This document shows, one piece after another, positions 50,970 through 60,148 of a stretch of DNA of 64,000 bases. Source of the stretch: Chromobacterium alkanivorans (lineage in GTDB: Bacteria > Pseudomonadota > Gammaproteobacteria > Burkholderiales > Chromobacteriaceae); contig NZ_JAFHKL010000003.1 in assembly GCF_016937655.1 (NCBI RefSeq), positions 124,001-188,000 of the forward strand, written 5' to 3'. Below the pieces are notes generated by a model. The model saw only the letters and a list, made by a program, of their open reading frames with translations, ran no database searches and had not been told where the DNA came from. Positions within the stretch are counted from its first letter, which is position 1; each line of letters begins with the position of its first letter. Both the position numbers and the translations under genes were made by a program.

Positions 50970-53900
50970 ATGAAGCAAGACCTGACCGCGCCCGCAGCGG
51001 GCGCGAGCGCAGAAAGAGACTTCATGCCGACGATCAAGAAACCAGCCGCCACCGACAGCGGGTCCGCCGCCGGCAAACACCAGCGCCGTCTGCGCGACCT
51101 GCTGAACCGCTACGACGCCGCCTTCTCCGCCGGCGCGTCGCTGGACAGCTTGTTGCGCCAGCTGGAGCAATTGCGCGATTACGCGCTGCGCCACGCCATC
51201 GGCGAAGCGCAGATCTTGTCCGCGCTGGCCGCCCAGCCCGCGCTGCCCCAGGACAGCGCCGCCGGACGCCAGGCCCGGCAAATGCTGACCGACATGACCC
51301 ACAGCCTGGGACGGCAGTTGCTGCAGCCGGCGCTGGCCTCCCCCGCCAAGCCGCAGCCGCCGCCGGCTCAGGCCATGCTGGAACAACTGGAAGACGGCGT
51401 GCTGCTGCTGGAGCCCGTCGGCCAGCAAGTGCTGTACGCCAACGCCGCGCTGCTGGAATTGCTGGGCCGCGCCGACGCGCCCGCCTATCCCGTCGCGCTC
51501 TCGGCGCTGGCGCCCGGCAGCGGTCTGGCCGAAGCGCTGCGCCCGCTGCTGACCCTGCCCAAGGACAAGCCCAGCCAGATCGCCGCCACCCCGCTGCGCC
51601 GGCCTGACGGCGACGCCGGCCACGCCGACATCCGCGCGCGGCCGCTGCGGGCCGAAGGCCAGGACTGCCTGCTGCTGACCTTTCACGACGCCACCGACCG
51701 GCTCACCTCCGAACAGCTGCTGACCCGCCATCTGGACATCCTGGCGCAACTGGCCGGCCTGTCCGCCGAACTGGCCAGCCAACCGGCCGAACCGCTGTGG
51801 GCGCGCATGAGCGGCCTGCTGGAGCGCGTGGGCCGCTTCCTCGGCGCCGACCGCTGCCTGCTGGCCCTGCTGGACGCCGACGGCAAGCAAGTGCGCATCG
51901 CCCGCGAATGGCGGCGCGAAGTCCGGGCCGCCGGACCGCCGGCCGAGCCGCCGGCCATCCCCCGCCCCAAGCTCTGCTGGCTGGAACAACAGCTGGGCCA
52001 GCAACGCACTTTGCAGCTGAACGACAGTGCCGACGCGCCGGAAGCGGCCGACGTCCTGCGCCAGCTGCTGGGCGACAACGGCCAGAGCGCCTTGCTGGCC
52101 ACGCTGCGGCCTCGCCAATGCTGGCGCGGCGTGCTGGCGGTCAGCGCGCCGGCGCCGCACAGCTGGCTGTGGATAGAACAGCACATGCTGCAGTCGGTGG
52201 CGGACATGTTGTCCAACTTCCTGGACCGCAGCCAGCACCACAGCGACGCCCAGCGCCGCCAGAGCGAGGCGCTGGCCCAGGCGCGGATCGGCCATTGGGA
52301 ATGGCGGCGCGGCGACGCCGCGCCGCACTGGTCGGAAGAGCTGTACCAGCTGTGGCGGCTGGACCCCGCCCGGCAGCCCCCGCCGCTGGCGCAATTGCCC
52401 GCGCTGCTGCCGCCCGCAGACTGGCCGCCGCTGCGCCGCTGTCTGCGCCAGGTGCTGCGCCGGCGCGAAACCGCCCAGCTTGACCACCGCATCCTGCTGC
52501 CGGACGGCGGCGACCGCTACGTCCGCCATCACATCGCGCTGGAACAGGACGGCCGCGGCCGCGTCCTCCGCCTGAGCGGCACCCTGCAGGACATCAGCGA
52601 ATTCAAGCACCGCGAACAGACCCTGCAGCAAGCCGCCGCCGTTTACGAACACACGCAGGAAGGCGTGATGATCGCCGACGCCGACCTGCGCATCCTCGAC
52701 GTCAACCCCGCCTTCAGCGCGCTCACCGGCTACGCCCGCGCCGACCTCCTGGGCCAGAGCCCGCGCCTATTGCACTCCGGACGCCACGACGCCGGCTTCT
52801 ACCGCCGGCTGTGGCAGGCGGTGGCGGAACACGGCCGCTGGCAAGGCGAGATCTGGAACCGCCACAAGGACGGCAGCGTGGCGCCGGCCTGGCTCACCGT
52901 CACCGCGGTGCGCGACGCCTACGGCGCGGTGCGCAACTACGTCGGCGTGTTCTCCGACATCGCCCAGATCAAGAAATCCGCCGCCGAGATGGCGCAGCTG
53001 GCGCACTACGACTCGCTGACCACCCTGCCCAACCGCCTACTGTTCCTGTCGCGGCTGGAGCACGCGATCCAGACCGCCAAGCGCGAGCGCCGCCGCGTGG
53101 CGGTGCTGTTCATCGACCTGGACAACTTCAAGCAGATCAACGACACCCGCGGCCACGGCGCCGGCGACCGCCTGCTGGTGGAAGTGGCCGCCCGGCTCAA
53201 GGACTGCCTGCGCGCCAACGACACCGTGGCCCGCATCGGCGGCGACGAATTCCTGATCCTGCTGGAGAACCAGAAGGCCGACAATCCGGTCATCGACATC
53301 GCCAACAAGATCGTCAAGGCCTGCGCCCGGCCGTTCCGGCTGGAAGAGCAAGAGGTGGAAGTGGGCTGCAGCGTGGGCATCAGCATCTACCCCCGCGACG
53401 GCCAGGACGCGGAAACGCTGATGCGCAACGCCGACGCCGCCATGTACCAGGCCAAGAACGACGGCAAGGGCGCCTTCCGCTTCTACACCGAGGAGCTGAC
53501 CCAGCGCGCGCGCCTGCGGGTGGAACAGGAGCGCGAACTGCGCCTGGCGCTGGAGCGGCGCGAGCTGTTCCTGGTGTTCCAGCCCAAATACCATCTGCAA
53601 AGCGGCGCCCTCGTCGGCGCCGAGGCCTTGCTGCGCTGGCAGCACCCGGTCCGGGGCCTGGTCGGGCCGGACGCCTTCATTCCGCTGGCCGAGGAAACCG
53701 GCCTGATCATCCCCATCGGCAGCTGGCTGATCCGTCACGCCTGCGGCATTCTGCGCCGCTGGCAGGACGCCGGCCTGTCGCCGGGCGTGCTCAGCCTCAA
53801 TATCGCCGGCGCGCAAATCCAGCGCGCCCCCATCCTGCAAACGCTGAAGCAGGCGCTGCGCGATTGCCGGATTCCGCCGCGGCAGATCGAGCTGGAAATC

Positions 53901-54302
53901 ACCGAGCGCTTCGTGATGAGCAATCCGGACGCGCACCTGAAAGTGCTGCGCGAACTGCGCCAGCTGGGCGTAAGCCTGTCCATAGACGATTTCGGCACCG
54001 GCTACTCCTCGCTCAGCTATCTGCGCCAGCTGCCGGTGCAAACGCTGAAAATCGACCAGTCGCTGGTGCGCGGCCTGCCGGACCACGAGCACGAGGCCAG
54101 CATCAGCCTGGCCATCATCTCGCTGGCCAAGACCCTGCACCTGGGCCTGGTGGCCGAAGGCGTGGAAAACGAGGCTCAGCGCCGCTTCCTGCTGGACGCC
54201 GGCTGCGAGCACGGCCAGGGCTTTCTCTACGCCCGGCCGCTGCCGGAAAACGAATTCGCCGCACTGGTCAAAAACGGCGGCGCGGCCCCGTCCCGCCCCT
54301 GA
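50970..54302 (+). CDS. PAS-GAF-PAS-PAS-GGDEF-EAL cyclic-di-GMP protein
   Basis: A 1110-residue protein that should make or degrade c-di-GMP. It has an N-terminal helical region, a PAS at about 125-230, a GAF-like domain around 250-410, and two further PAS domains (about 425-545 and 550-670). A GGDEF domain has an intact GGDEF (757-761) and an I-site RAND 5 residues before it. The EAL domain has EALLRW (885-890) and DDFGTGYSSLSYL. Both active sites look complete. There is no transmembrane segment, so sensing is cytoplasmic. The start may instead be the Met at 51024. Confidence 0.93.
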   Translation: MKQDLTAPAAGASAERDFMPTIKKPAATDSGSAAGKHQRRLRDLLNRYDAAFSAGASLDSLLRQLEQLRDYALRHAIGEAQILSALAAQPALPQDSAAGRQARQMLTDMTHSLGRQLLQPALASPAKPQPPPAQAMLEQLEDGVLLLEPVGQQVLYANAALLELLGRADAPAYPVALSALAPGSGLAEALRPLLTLPKDKPSQIAATPLRRPDGDAGHADIRARPLRAEGQDCLLLTFHDATDRLTSEQLLTRHLDILAQLAGLSAELASQPAEPLWARMSGLLERVGRFLGADRCLLALLDADGKQVRIAREWRREVRAAGPPAEPPAIPRPKLCWLEQQLGQQRTLQLNDSADAPEAADVLRQLLGDNGQSALLATLRPRQCWRGVLAVSAPAPHSWLWIEQHMLQSVADMLSNFLDRSQHHSDAQRRQSEALAQARIGHWEWRRGDAAPHWSEELYQLWRLDPARQPPPLAQLPALLPPADWPPLRRCLRQVLRRRETAQLDHRILLPDGGDRYVRHHIALEQDGRGRVLRLSGTLQDISEFKHREQTLQQAAAVYEHTQEGVMIADADLRILDVNPAFSALTGYARADLLGQSPRLLHSGRHDAGFYRRLWQAVAEHGRWQGEIWNRHKDGSVAPAWLTVTAVRDAYGAVRNYVGVFSDIAQIKKSAAEMAQLAHYDSLTTLPNRLLFLSRLEHAIQTAKRERRRVAVLFIDLDNFKQINDTRGHGAGDRLLVEVAARLKDCLRANDTVARIGGDEFLILLENQKADNPVIDIANKIVKACARPFRLEEQEVEVGCSVGISIYPRDGQDAETLMRNADAAMYQAKNDGKGAFRFYTEELTQRARLRVEQERELRLALERRELFLVFQPKYHLQSGALVGAEALLRWQHPVRGLVGPDAFIPLAEETGLIIPIGSWLIRHACGILRRWQDAGLSPGVLSLNIAGAQIQRAPILQTLKQALRDCRIPPRQIELEITERFVMSNPDAHLKVLRELRQLGVSLSIDDFGTGYSSLSYLRQLPVQTLKIDQSLVRGLPDHEHEASISLAIISLAKTLHLGLVAEGVENEAQRRFLLDAGCEHGQGFLYARPLPENEFAALVKNGGAAPSRP

Positions 54303-54450
54303 GCCTTCCGGGCGGAGAAACCCGCTTGCCGATGAGATTTTCAACGCCGCGGCGACGGCGGCGGACAAATCCATCTCCCTGATTTTTTTGTGAAAACCGC
54401 CTTTGCGCCGCGCCTGATTCGGCCATTGGCGCAGAAATACTTGTATTTTT

Positions 54451-54479
54451 CTGACAAATCAGTGCGTTAGATATATAAT
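54451..54479 (+). promoter_or_regulatory. infA promoter
   Basis: CTGACA (54451-54456), a 17-bp spacer and a perfect TATAAT (54474-54479). Transcription from about 54486 gives a leader of roughly 185 nt before infA. The first part of this gap, 54303-54450, shows nothing else. Confidence 0.8.
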
Positions 54480-54485
54480 ACCGTT

Positions 54486-54670
54486 CGCCTCAGATTTTCT
54501 GATCGTTCCGGCAGCTGCCTGCTGGACGCTCCGCCTTGCCTGAGGGCTGCCTGTGAAGCCAGCCCCTCCCTAGCTTGGTTACCGAATAGACGCGCCAATA
54601 GCACCCGCTCGCGGCAGTCCACGTGACTGCCGCTGTGGCTGTTGGCCTACCGTATTAGAAAGGAATCGTA
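54486..54670 (+). promoter_or_regulatory. long structured leader of infA
   Basis: About 185 nt of 5' untranslated RNA. A perfect hairpin GCGGCAGT-CCACGTG-ACTGCCGC lies at 54611-54633, and GC-rich segments at 54515-54575 can pair with each other. AAAGGA precedes the ATG. Long structured leaders are typical of cold-shock-regulated mRNAs, and infA is cold-induced in E. coli. No known riboswitch class is recognised. Confidence 0.45.
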
Positions 54671-54940
54671 ATGTCCAAAGAAGACATGATCGAACTGGAA
54701 GGTGTTGTCATTGAAATGTTGCCCGAGTCCCGCTTCCGCGTGCGCCTGGACAACAACGTCGAAATCCTTGCCTATGGCTCGGGCAAGATGAAGATGCACC
54801 GTATTCGCGTTCTGGTAGGCGACCGCGTCACTGTAGAGATGTCGCCCTACGATCTGACCAAGGGCCGCATCAATTTCCGTCATCCGACGGCGCCGGCCGG
54901 CGGCGGCACGCCTCGCCCCCATCACAACCGACGCCGTTGA
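54671..54940 (+). CDS. infA: translation initiation factor IF-1 (stand-alone copy)
   Basis: An 89-residue S1-fold protein that binds the 30S A site during initiation. The core ([71 protein letters not shown]) is complete. The C-terminal 17 residues (Pro/Gly/His/Arg-rich) exceed the 72-residue E. coli protein. It is outside a ribosomal-protein operon, so it is probably a second copy; many betaproteobacteria have two. Confidence 0.95.
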   Translation: MSKEDMIELEGVVIEMLPESRFRVRLDNNVEILAYGSGKMKMHRIRVLVGDRVTVEMSPYDLTKGRINFRHPTAPAGGGTPRPHHNRRR

Positions 54941-54949
54941 TCTGCCGGC

Positions 54950-55171
54950 ATGGCCCGCTTTCGCGGTCATGCCCAGGAGCAACATTTGCGAGTCAATGAA
55001 CTCAAACCCGGCGATTACATCGCCGAACAACACGATAGCGCCGCAATCACATTTACCGTGATTGCGGTCAACGCAGTAGGACGTCATTGCCACGTCACTT
55101 TTTCGTCCGAACTGGGCCTGGATTCCGCCAGCTACCCGCACGACGCCTGGATCAACGCCTCTCGCCCCTGA
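54950..55171 (+). CDS. small hypothetical protein after infA
   Basis: A 73-residue protein 9 bp after infA, probably cotranscribed. It is His-rich with a short beta-like pattern (NELKPGDYIAEQHDSAAITFTVIAVNAVGRHCHVTFSSE), reminiscent of a small hinge or S1-like barrel fragment. I do not recognise the family. Confidence 0.55.
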   Translation: MARFRGHAQEQHLRVNELKPGDYIAEQHDSAAITFTVIAVNAVGRHCHVTFSSELGLDSASYPHDAWINASRP

Positions 55172-55341
55172 GACGGCCGCCCCGATCCGATTGACGCTCA
55201 AACGCCGCACCCGCCCGGGATCTCACCCCGGTGCCAGCCGCGGCCGCTTCCGCCTTGTTTGCCCGAGCCCGGCTTAGCCGCGCGCGCCGTCGTCAATGGC
55301 GGGCATCGCCGCGTCAATCTGATTCATCCTCAAAAAGTCAT

Positions 55342-55369
55342 TTGACATATCAAAAATTGGTTCCATAGT
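55342..55369 (+). promoter_or_regulatory. GH19 chitinase promoter
   Basis: TTGACA (55342-55347) and CATAGT (55364-55369) are 16 bp apart in an AT-rich island of the 299-bp gap 55172-55470. Transcription would start about 95 bp before the chitinase. No other element is seen in the gap. Confidence 0.5.
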
Positions 55370-55470
55370 GGTATCTATGCCGCGCCATCCGCGCGGCAGA
55401 AAACCACATAAACGGCTGCCCCGATTCCACGCGGCGTCCGCCCGCCGGCAGCCCGACAACAGGAGCCAAC

Positions 55471-56628
55471 ATGCGCAAACCCCTGACCGCCCTGATCCTG
55501 GGCCTGGCCTGCCAGGCCGCCCTGGCCGAGCCTCAGCCGCCCACGCTGCAACAGGCGCTGCAATACGAAGCCGCGCTGACCGACACCCCCTTCTTCCGCA
55601 GCGTCAAGGCCTCGATCCGCACCCTGCCCAACGCCCAGGTTGAGCAAGTGGCGCCCGGCCGCGCCGCCAACCCGCTGAACGTGCGCCGGGTGGAACGGCT
55701 GCTGCCGGCGGCCAAGTGGGAATACTATTTCTCGCGCCGCGACGCCAGTTACAGCTACCAGCGCTTCCTGCAGGCCATCGCCAAATTCCCCGCCATCTGC
55801 GACGACTACCGCGACGGCCGCGACGGCGACGCCATCTGCCGCCACAGCCTGGCCGCCATGTTCGCCCACTTCGCCCAGGAAACCGGCGACCACAATCGCA
55901 GCGACACGGTTCCGGAATGGCGGCAGGGCCTGAAATATCTGCGCGAGATGGGCTGCGCCGAAACCGGACCCGGCTGCGGCTACAACACCGAATGCGCCGA
56001 TCCGGTGTTCAACAAGGTGTGGACTTGCGGCAAGAACGCCGACGGCAGCTGGAAGAAATACTTCGGCCGCGGCGCCAAACAGCTGTCCTACAACTACAAT
56101 TACGGCCCCTTCTCCCAGGCCATGTTCGACGGCGACCAATCGGTGCTGCTGAAGAACCCGGACCTGGTGGCCTCCACCTGGCTCAACCTGACCTCGGCCA
56201 CCTTCTTCTTCGTCTTCCCGCAGCCGCCCAAGCCGTCGATGCTGCACGTGCTGGACGGCAGCTGGGTGCCCAACGCCGCGGACAAGGCGGCCGGCGCCGG
56301 CAACAACTTCGCCACCACCATCCAGATCATCAACGCCGAGTGCGGCGGCGGCACCGAGCGCCAGGCCGCGCAGAACCGCATCGACTACTACCGCCAGTTC
56401 GCCAACGATCTGGGCTGGGACTACGGCAACGAACAACTGTCCTGCGCCAATATGCAGCGCTTCAGCGCCGCCAGCTCCGCCGCCTACAACATCTATTGGG
56501 AAAAGGACTGGAAATGGGGCAATGACTACAAATGCCAGTTGGTGAACTACCAGACGCCGTACAGCGCGCTGCAAGCCGGCAACTACCAGCGCTGCGTCGA
56601 GGACAACTGGAACGTCAAGCTGAAATGA
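55471..56628 (+). CDS. secreted GH19 chitinase
   Basis: A 385-residue chitinase with a signal peptide (MRKPLTALILGLACQAALA, cleavage before EPQ). The GH19 catalytic region contains HFAQETGDHNR (acid E137), followed by YFGRGAKQLSYNYNYGPFS, the substrate-binding loop of the family, near residues 192-210. Several Cys are present (for example CAETGPGC and CNTEC-like), so disulfides are likely. No chitin-binding module is seen. GH19 enzymes invert the anomeric centre and would complement the GH18 chitinase at 36859. Confidence 0.93.
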   Translation: MRKPLTALILGLACQAALAEPQPPTLQQALQYEAALTDTPFFRSVKASIRTLPNAQVEQVAPGRAANPLNVRRVERLLPAAKWEYYFSRRDASYSYQRFLQAIAKFPAICDDYRDGRDGDAICRHSLAAMFAHFAQETGDHNRSDTVPEWRQGLKYLREMGCAETGPGCGYNTECADPVFNKVWTCGKNADGSWKKYFGRGAKQLSYNYNYGPFSQAMFDGDQSVLLKNPDLVASTWLNLTSATFFFVFPQPPKPSMLHVLDGSWVPNAADKAAGAGNNFATTIQIINAECGGGTERQAAQNRIDYYRQFANDLGWDYGNEQLSCANMQRFSAASSAAYNIYWEKDWKWGNDYKCQLVNYQTPYSALQAGNYQRCVEDNWNVKLK

Positions 56629-56845
56629 AATCGGCCGGCTCCGCTCGCGCGGGGCCGGCCTCGCCAACGACTGTCGTTCACCCGTGCTTCACCTCCCCGT
56701 CCATTGGCCTATCTCGTCTCCACGATAAGCCATCGCGGCTAAACGCCGCGTCAATCCGGCGGCGTCCCCGCTAAAAATCGCGTCAAGAATTCCCTTGGGC
56801 ACGGCGCTTGCTTGATCCAAGCCGTCCCTTTCCCCCGGTGCCGCA

Positions 56846-57436
56846 ATGTCCGCCCCTCCGCCGCTGCGCCTGCTGCTGGTCAACGACCACGCCAAAACCA
56901 TCGCCTCGCTGCGCCAGGCGCTGGCGCGCGCCGGCTACGCCGTCGTCGCCGAGGTGGACGGCGCCGCGGCCTTGCTGCAGGCGGTGGAAGGGCTGCGGCC
57001 GGACGTGGTGATCGTGGACACCGAATCGCCGTCGCGCGACACCCTTGAGCAACTGGCGCTGCTGGGCGAAATCGCGCCGCACCCGGTGGTGATGTTCGCC
57101 GACCAGGGCGACCTGCCCACGATAGAGGCCGCGGTCCACGCCGGCGTGGCGGCCTATGTGGTGGACCAGGCCGACGCCGCGCGACTGGCGCCCATCATCG
57201 ACCTGGCCCGCGCGCGCTTCGCCGAGGACGCCCGCTTGCGGCGGCGGCTGGCGGCGGCGGAACAACAGCTGGCCGAGCGCAAGCTGATCGAGCGCGCCAA
57301 GGGCATTCTGATGGACAGGCGCCGGCTCAGCGAGAACGACGCCTACCAGGCGCTGCGCCGCCAGGCGATGCGCGAGGGCCTGCGCGTCGCCGAACTGGCC
57401 CGACAACTGATCCAGGCCGCCGAACTGCTAGGCTGA
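56846..57436 (+). CDS. nasT: NasT-type ANTAR antiterminator
   Basis: A 196-residue response-regulator-like protein. A receiver-fold domain (about residues 7-120, with VVIVDTESPSRD at the phosphoacceptor position) is followed by a helix and a C-terminal ANTAR RNA-binding domain (about 135-195, ERKLIERAKGILMDRRRLSENDAYQALRRQAM). NasT binds paired hexaloop hairpins in nitrate operon leaders and prevents termination. NasS blocks it when nitrate is absent. Such hairpins occur at 58773-58830. It is 18 bp before nasS. Confidence 0.93.
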   Translation: MSAPPPLRLLLVNDHAKTIASLRQALARAGYAVVAEVDGAAALLQAVEGLRPDVVIVDTESPSRDTLEQLALLGEIAPHPVVMFADQGDLPTIEAAVHAGVAAYVVDQADAARLAPIIDLARARFAEDARLRRRLAAAEQQLAERKLIERAKGILMDRRRLSENDAYQALRRQAMREGLRVAELARQLIQAAELLG

Positions 57437-57454
57437 ACCACGAGGACCGCCCCC

Positions 57455-58552
57455 ATGACCGTACCGCACCGCCTGCGCCTGGGCTATCTGCCGCTGACCG
57501 ACAGCGCGCCGCTGATCGTCGCGCGCCAGCTGGGGCTGGACCGCCGCCACGGCCTGGAGCTGGAACTGCTGCGCCAGCCATCGTGGAGCGCGGTGCGCGA
57601 CAAGCTGCTGGACGGCCGCCTGCACGCCGCCGCGGCGCTGTACGGCCTGGCCTACGGCATGCAGCTGGGCCTGGCCGGCCCGCAAGCCGACATGGCGCTG
57701 CTGATGACGCTGAACCAGAACGGCCAGGCCATCACCCTCAGCCACCCGCTGGCCGACGCCCTGACCGCCGCGCCGGAACAGGCCTTGCGCCGCCGCGCCC
57801 GCCAGGACGGCGCGCCGCTGACCTTGGCGCACACCTTCCCCGCCGGCACGCATGCCTTGTGGCTCAATTACTGGCTGGCGGCGCAAGGCCTGGACCCGCG
57901 GCGCGACGCGCGCCTGGTGGTGATCCCGCCGCCGCAGATGGGCGCAGCGCTGGAGGCCGGCCAGCTGGACGGCTTCTGCGCCGGCGAGCCCTGGCACCAG
58001 CAGGCGGCGGCGCGCCAGGCCGGCCGCGTCGTCGTCGCCAGCGGCGAGATCTGGCCCGGCCACCCGGAGAAAGCCCTGCTCTGCCGCCGCGACTTCGCGC
58101 AACAAGAACCGGCCGCCGCCGGCGCGCTGATCATGACGCTGCTGGAAGCCTGCCGCTGGCTGGAACACAGCGAACACCGCCGCCAGGCGGCGCGCTGGCT
58201 GGCGCGGCCGGAGCATATAGCCCTGCCGGAGACGCTGATCGCCGCCACCCTGCCCTCGGTCGCCGCCGGCGCGGCGGCGCTGCGCTTCTTCGACCAGGGC
58301 CGGGTCAATTGCCCCTATCCGTCCGACGGCGTCTGGTTCGTCGACCAGTTCCGGCGCTGGGGCTGGCTGAGCGGCGACGAGGACGCGCAAGCCGTGGCCG
58401 CCGCGGTCAGCCAGAGCCGGCTCTACCGGCAAGCGGCGGACGCGCTGGGCCTGCCGGTTCCGGCCCAGCCTCAGCGCCGCGGCCGGCTCTGCGACGGCGT
58501 GGAATGGGACGGGCAGCCGCGCTACCAAGCCGCGCTGGACCTGCCCGGCTGA
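57455..58552 (+). CDS. nasS: NasS-type nitrate sensor
   Basis: A 365-residue solute-binding-fold protein of the NrtA/CmpA group with no signal peptide (MTVPHRLRLGYLPLTDSAPLIVARQLGL), so it is cytoplasmic. This is the mark of NasS, which binds NasT without nitrate and releases it when nitrate binds. It is cotranscribed with nasT and ends 376 bp before the transporter gene. The fold and domain boundary (about residues 8-270) agree with the family. Confidence 0.92.
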   Translation: MTVPHRLRLGYLPLTDSAPLIVARQLGLDRRHGLELELLRQPSWSAVRDKLLDGRLHAAAALYGLAYGMQLGLAGPQADMALLMTLNQNGQAITLSHPLADALTAAPEQALRRRARQDGAPLTLAHTFPAGTHALWLNYWLAAQGLDPRRDARLVVIPPPQMGAALEAGQLDGFCAGEPWHQQAAARQAGRVVVASGEIWPGHPEKALLCRRDFAQQEPAAAGALIMTLLEACRWLEHSEHRRQAARWLARPEHIALPETLIAATLPSVAAGAAALRFFDQGRVNCPYPSDGVWFVDQFRRWGWLSGDEDAQAVAAAVSQSRLYRQAADALGLPVPAQPQRRGRLCDGVEWDGQPRYQAALDLPG

Positions 58553-58642
58553 ACAACGGTTCACGATTTTCTCAGGGCCTGTTCAAGGTCTCGCTCTTGC
58601 TCGCAAGATTTTGAGCGGACTCCAGGCCCAGCATGCTGCAAC

Positions 58643-58689
58643 GCACAAACACAGTGCGCGGCCGGCTGCTTCCGCACCAGCGCGGTGCG
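58643..58689 (+). promoter_or_regulatory. tandem NtrC-type sites
   Basis: GCACC-AGCGC-GGTGC at 58674-58688 matches the NtrC core palindrome. GCACAAACACAGTGC at 58643-58657 is a weaker copy 31 bp (three helical turns) upstream. A paired arrangement at this distance before a sigma54 promoter is the usual NtrC enhancer. Confidence 0.75.
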
Positions 58690-58738
58690 CCCCTCCGCCG
58701 CAAGACCATGTAAACATTGAAATTTCGCCGCTCCGCGG

Positions 58739-58756
58739 CTGGCACGGCGTTTGCAT
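58739..58756 (+). promoter_or_regulatory. sigma54 promoter of the nitrate assimilation operon
   Basis: CTGGCACGGCGTTTGCAT matches the -24/-12 consensus (YTGGCACGNNNNTTGCW) at every conserved base. The start should be near 58767, directly upstream of the ANTAR hairpins. Confidence 0.93.
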
Positions 58757-58772
58757 AAGTCAAGCCGGGCCT

Positions 58773-58830
58773 GGCACAAAGACGTGCCCCGCCCGCCCCA
58801 AATGCTTGTCCGGCCAATGGCGGCCGGGAC
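58773..58830 (+). promoter_or_regulatory. ANTAR RNA: two hexaloop hairpins (NasT target)
   Basis: P1 is GGCAC-AAAGAC-GTGCC (58773-58788). P2 is CCGGCC-AATGGC-GGCCGG (58810-58827) with a further GT/AC closing pair after a bulged G. Both loops are 6 nt with A at position 1 and G at position 4, the ANTAR consensus. NasT bound here should block the terminator that follows. Confidence 0.93.
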
Positions 58831-58840
58831 GGCAACGGAC

Positions 58841-58890
58841 AACGGCGTCCGCTCCTGCTATCACCGAGGAGCGAACGCCGTTTTTATTTT
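58841..58890 (+). terminator. NasT-controlled terminator
   Basis: AACGGCGT / ACGCCGTT with an inner GCTCC/GGAGC stem is followed by TTTTTATTTT, 38 bp before the transporter start. Part of its 5' arm can compete with P2-proximal sequence, as in other ANTAR leaders. Confidence 0.93.
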
Positions 58891-58927
58891 GGCCGGCCCC
58901 CGGCCGCTCGCGGCACAGGAGTTTCGC

Positions 58928-60130
58928 ATGGACCGTTCATTCTGGCACAGCGGGCACAAGCCCACCTTGCTGTCCGCCTTCCTCTATTTCGACCTCAGCT
59001 TCATGGTCTGGTATCTGCTGGGCCCGCTGCAGGTGCCCATCGCCGCCGCGCTGGGCCTGGACACCCGCGAACGCGCCTTGATGGTGGCCACTCCCATTCT
59101 GGCCGGCGCGCTGTTGCGGCTGGCGGTCGGCATGCTGGCGGACCGCATCGGCGCCAAGCGCACCGGGCTGATCGCCCAGATCGTCGTCGTCGCCGCCCTG
59201 CTGGCCGCCTGGCGCGTCGGCCTGTCCAGCCTGGGCGGCGCGCTGCTGCTGGGCCTGTTCCTCGGCGTGGCCGGCGCCTCCTTCGCCGTGGCGCTGCCGC
59301 TGGCCTCGCGCTGGTATCCGCCGGCGCATCAGGGCACGGCGCTGGGCATCGCCGGCGCCGGCAACTCCGGCACCGTGCTGGCGGCGCTGTTCGCGCCGAT
59401 GCTGGCCTTGCAGTTCGGCTGGCAGAACGTGTTCGGCCTCGCCTGTCTGCCGCTGCTGCTGGTGCTGCTGCTGTTCGCGCGGCTGGCCAAGGACGCGCCC
59501 GGCGCGCCGCCGCCCAAGCGTTGGGCCGATTACCTGGCGGTGCTGGCCCAACGCGACGCCTGGTGGCTGATGCTGTTCTACGCCATCACCTTCGGCGGCT
59601 TCGCCGGCTTCGCCAGCGCGCTGCCCGGCTATTTCCACGACCAGTTCGGCTTCGACGCCAAGACCGCCGGGCTCTACACCGCCGCCTGCGTGTTCGCCGG
59701 CTCGATGATGCGGCCGCTGGGCGGCGTGCTGGCGGACCGCGTCGGCGGCACCCGCTCGCTGCTGGCCGTCTACCTGGCGGTGGCGGCCTTGCTGTTCGCC
59801 GCCGGCCTGGAGCCGGGCGGCGCCGGCGGCGCGCTGCTGCTGTTCGTGCTGGCCATGCTCTGCCTGGGCGCCGGCAACGGCGCGGTGTTCCAACTGGTGC
59901 CGCAGCGCTTCGGCGGCGAGATCGGCGCGGTCACCGGCCTGATCGGCATGGCCGGCGGCGTCGGCGGCTTCCTGCTGGCGGCCGGCCTGGGCATGATCAA
60001 GCAGGCCAGCGGCGGCTACGCCATCGGCCTGTGGCTGTACGCCGCGCTGGCCTTGGCGGGCTGGGCCGGCCTGGCCGGGCTGCGCCAGCGCTGGCGCGCC
60101 GGCTGGTCTCTGGCCAGCGCCCGGCTCTGA
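58928..60130 (+). CDS. nasA: nitrate/nitrite MFS transporter (NarK/NasA type)
   Basis: A 400-residue major facilitator of the nitrate/nitrite porter group with about 12 helices. The signature WYLLGPLQVPIAAALGLDTRERALMVATPILAGALLRL lies near residues 35-73, with nitrate-signature-type Gly-rich segments (GVAGASFAVALPLASRWYPPAHQGTALGIAGAGNSGT) near residue 120. The ATG at 58928 follows AGGAG; the upstream extension crosses the leader and is excluded. It is the first gene of the regulated operon and should import nitrate for assimilation. Confidence 0.93.
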   Translation: MDRSFWHSGHKPTLLSAFLYFDLSFMVWYLLGPLQVPIAAALGLDTRERALMVATPILAGALLRLAVGMLADRIGAKRTGLIAQIVVVAALLAAWRVGLSSLGGALLLGLFLGVAGASFAVALPLASRWYPPAHQGTALGIAGAGNSGTVLAALFAPMLALQFGWQNVFGLACLPLLLVLLLFARLAKDAPGAPPPKRWADYLAVLAQRDAWWLMLFYAITFGGFAGFASALPGYFHDQFGFDAKTAGLYTAACVFAGSMMRPLGGVLADRVGGTRSLLAVYLAVAALLFAAGLEPGGAGGALLLFVLAMLCLGAGNGAVFQLVPQRFGGEIGAVTGLIGMAGGVGGFLLAAGLGMIKQASGGYAIGLWLYAALALAGWAGLAGLRQRWRAGWSLASARL

Positions 60131-60148
60131 GACGCGAGGACATCCATC

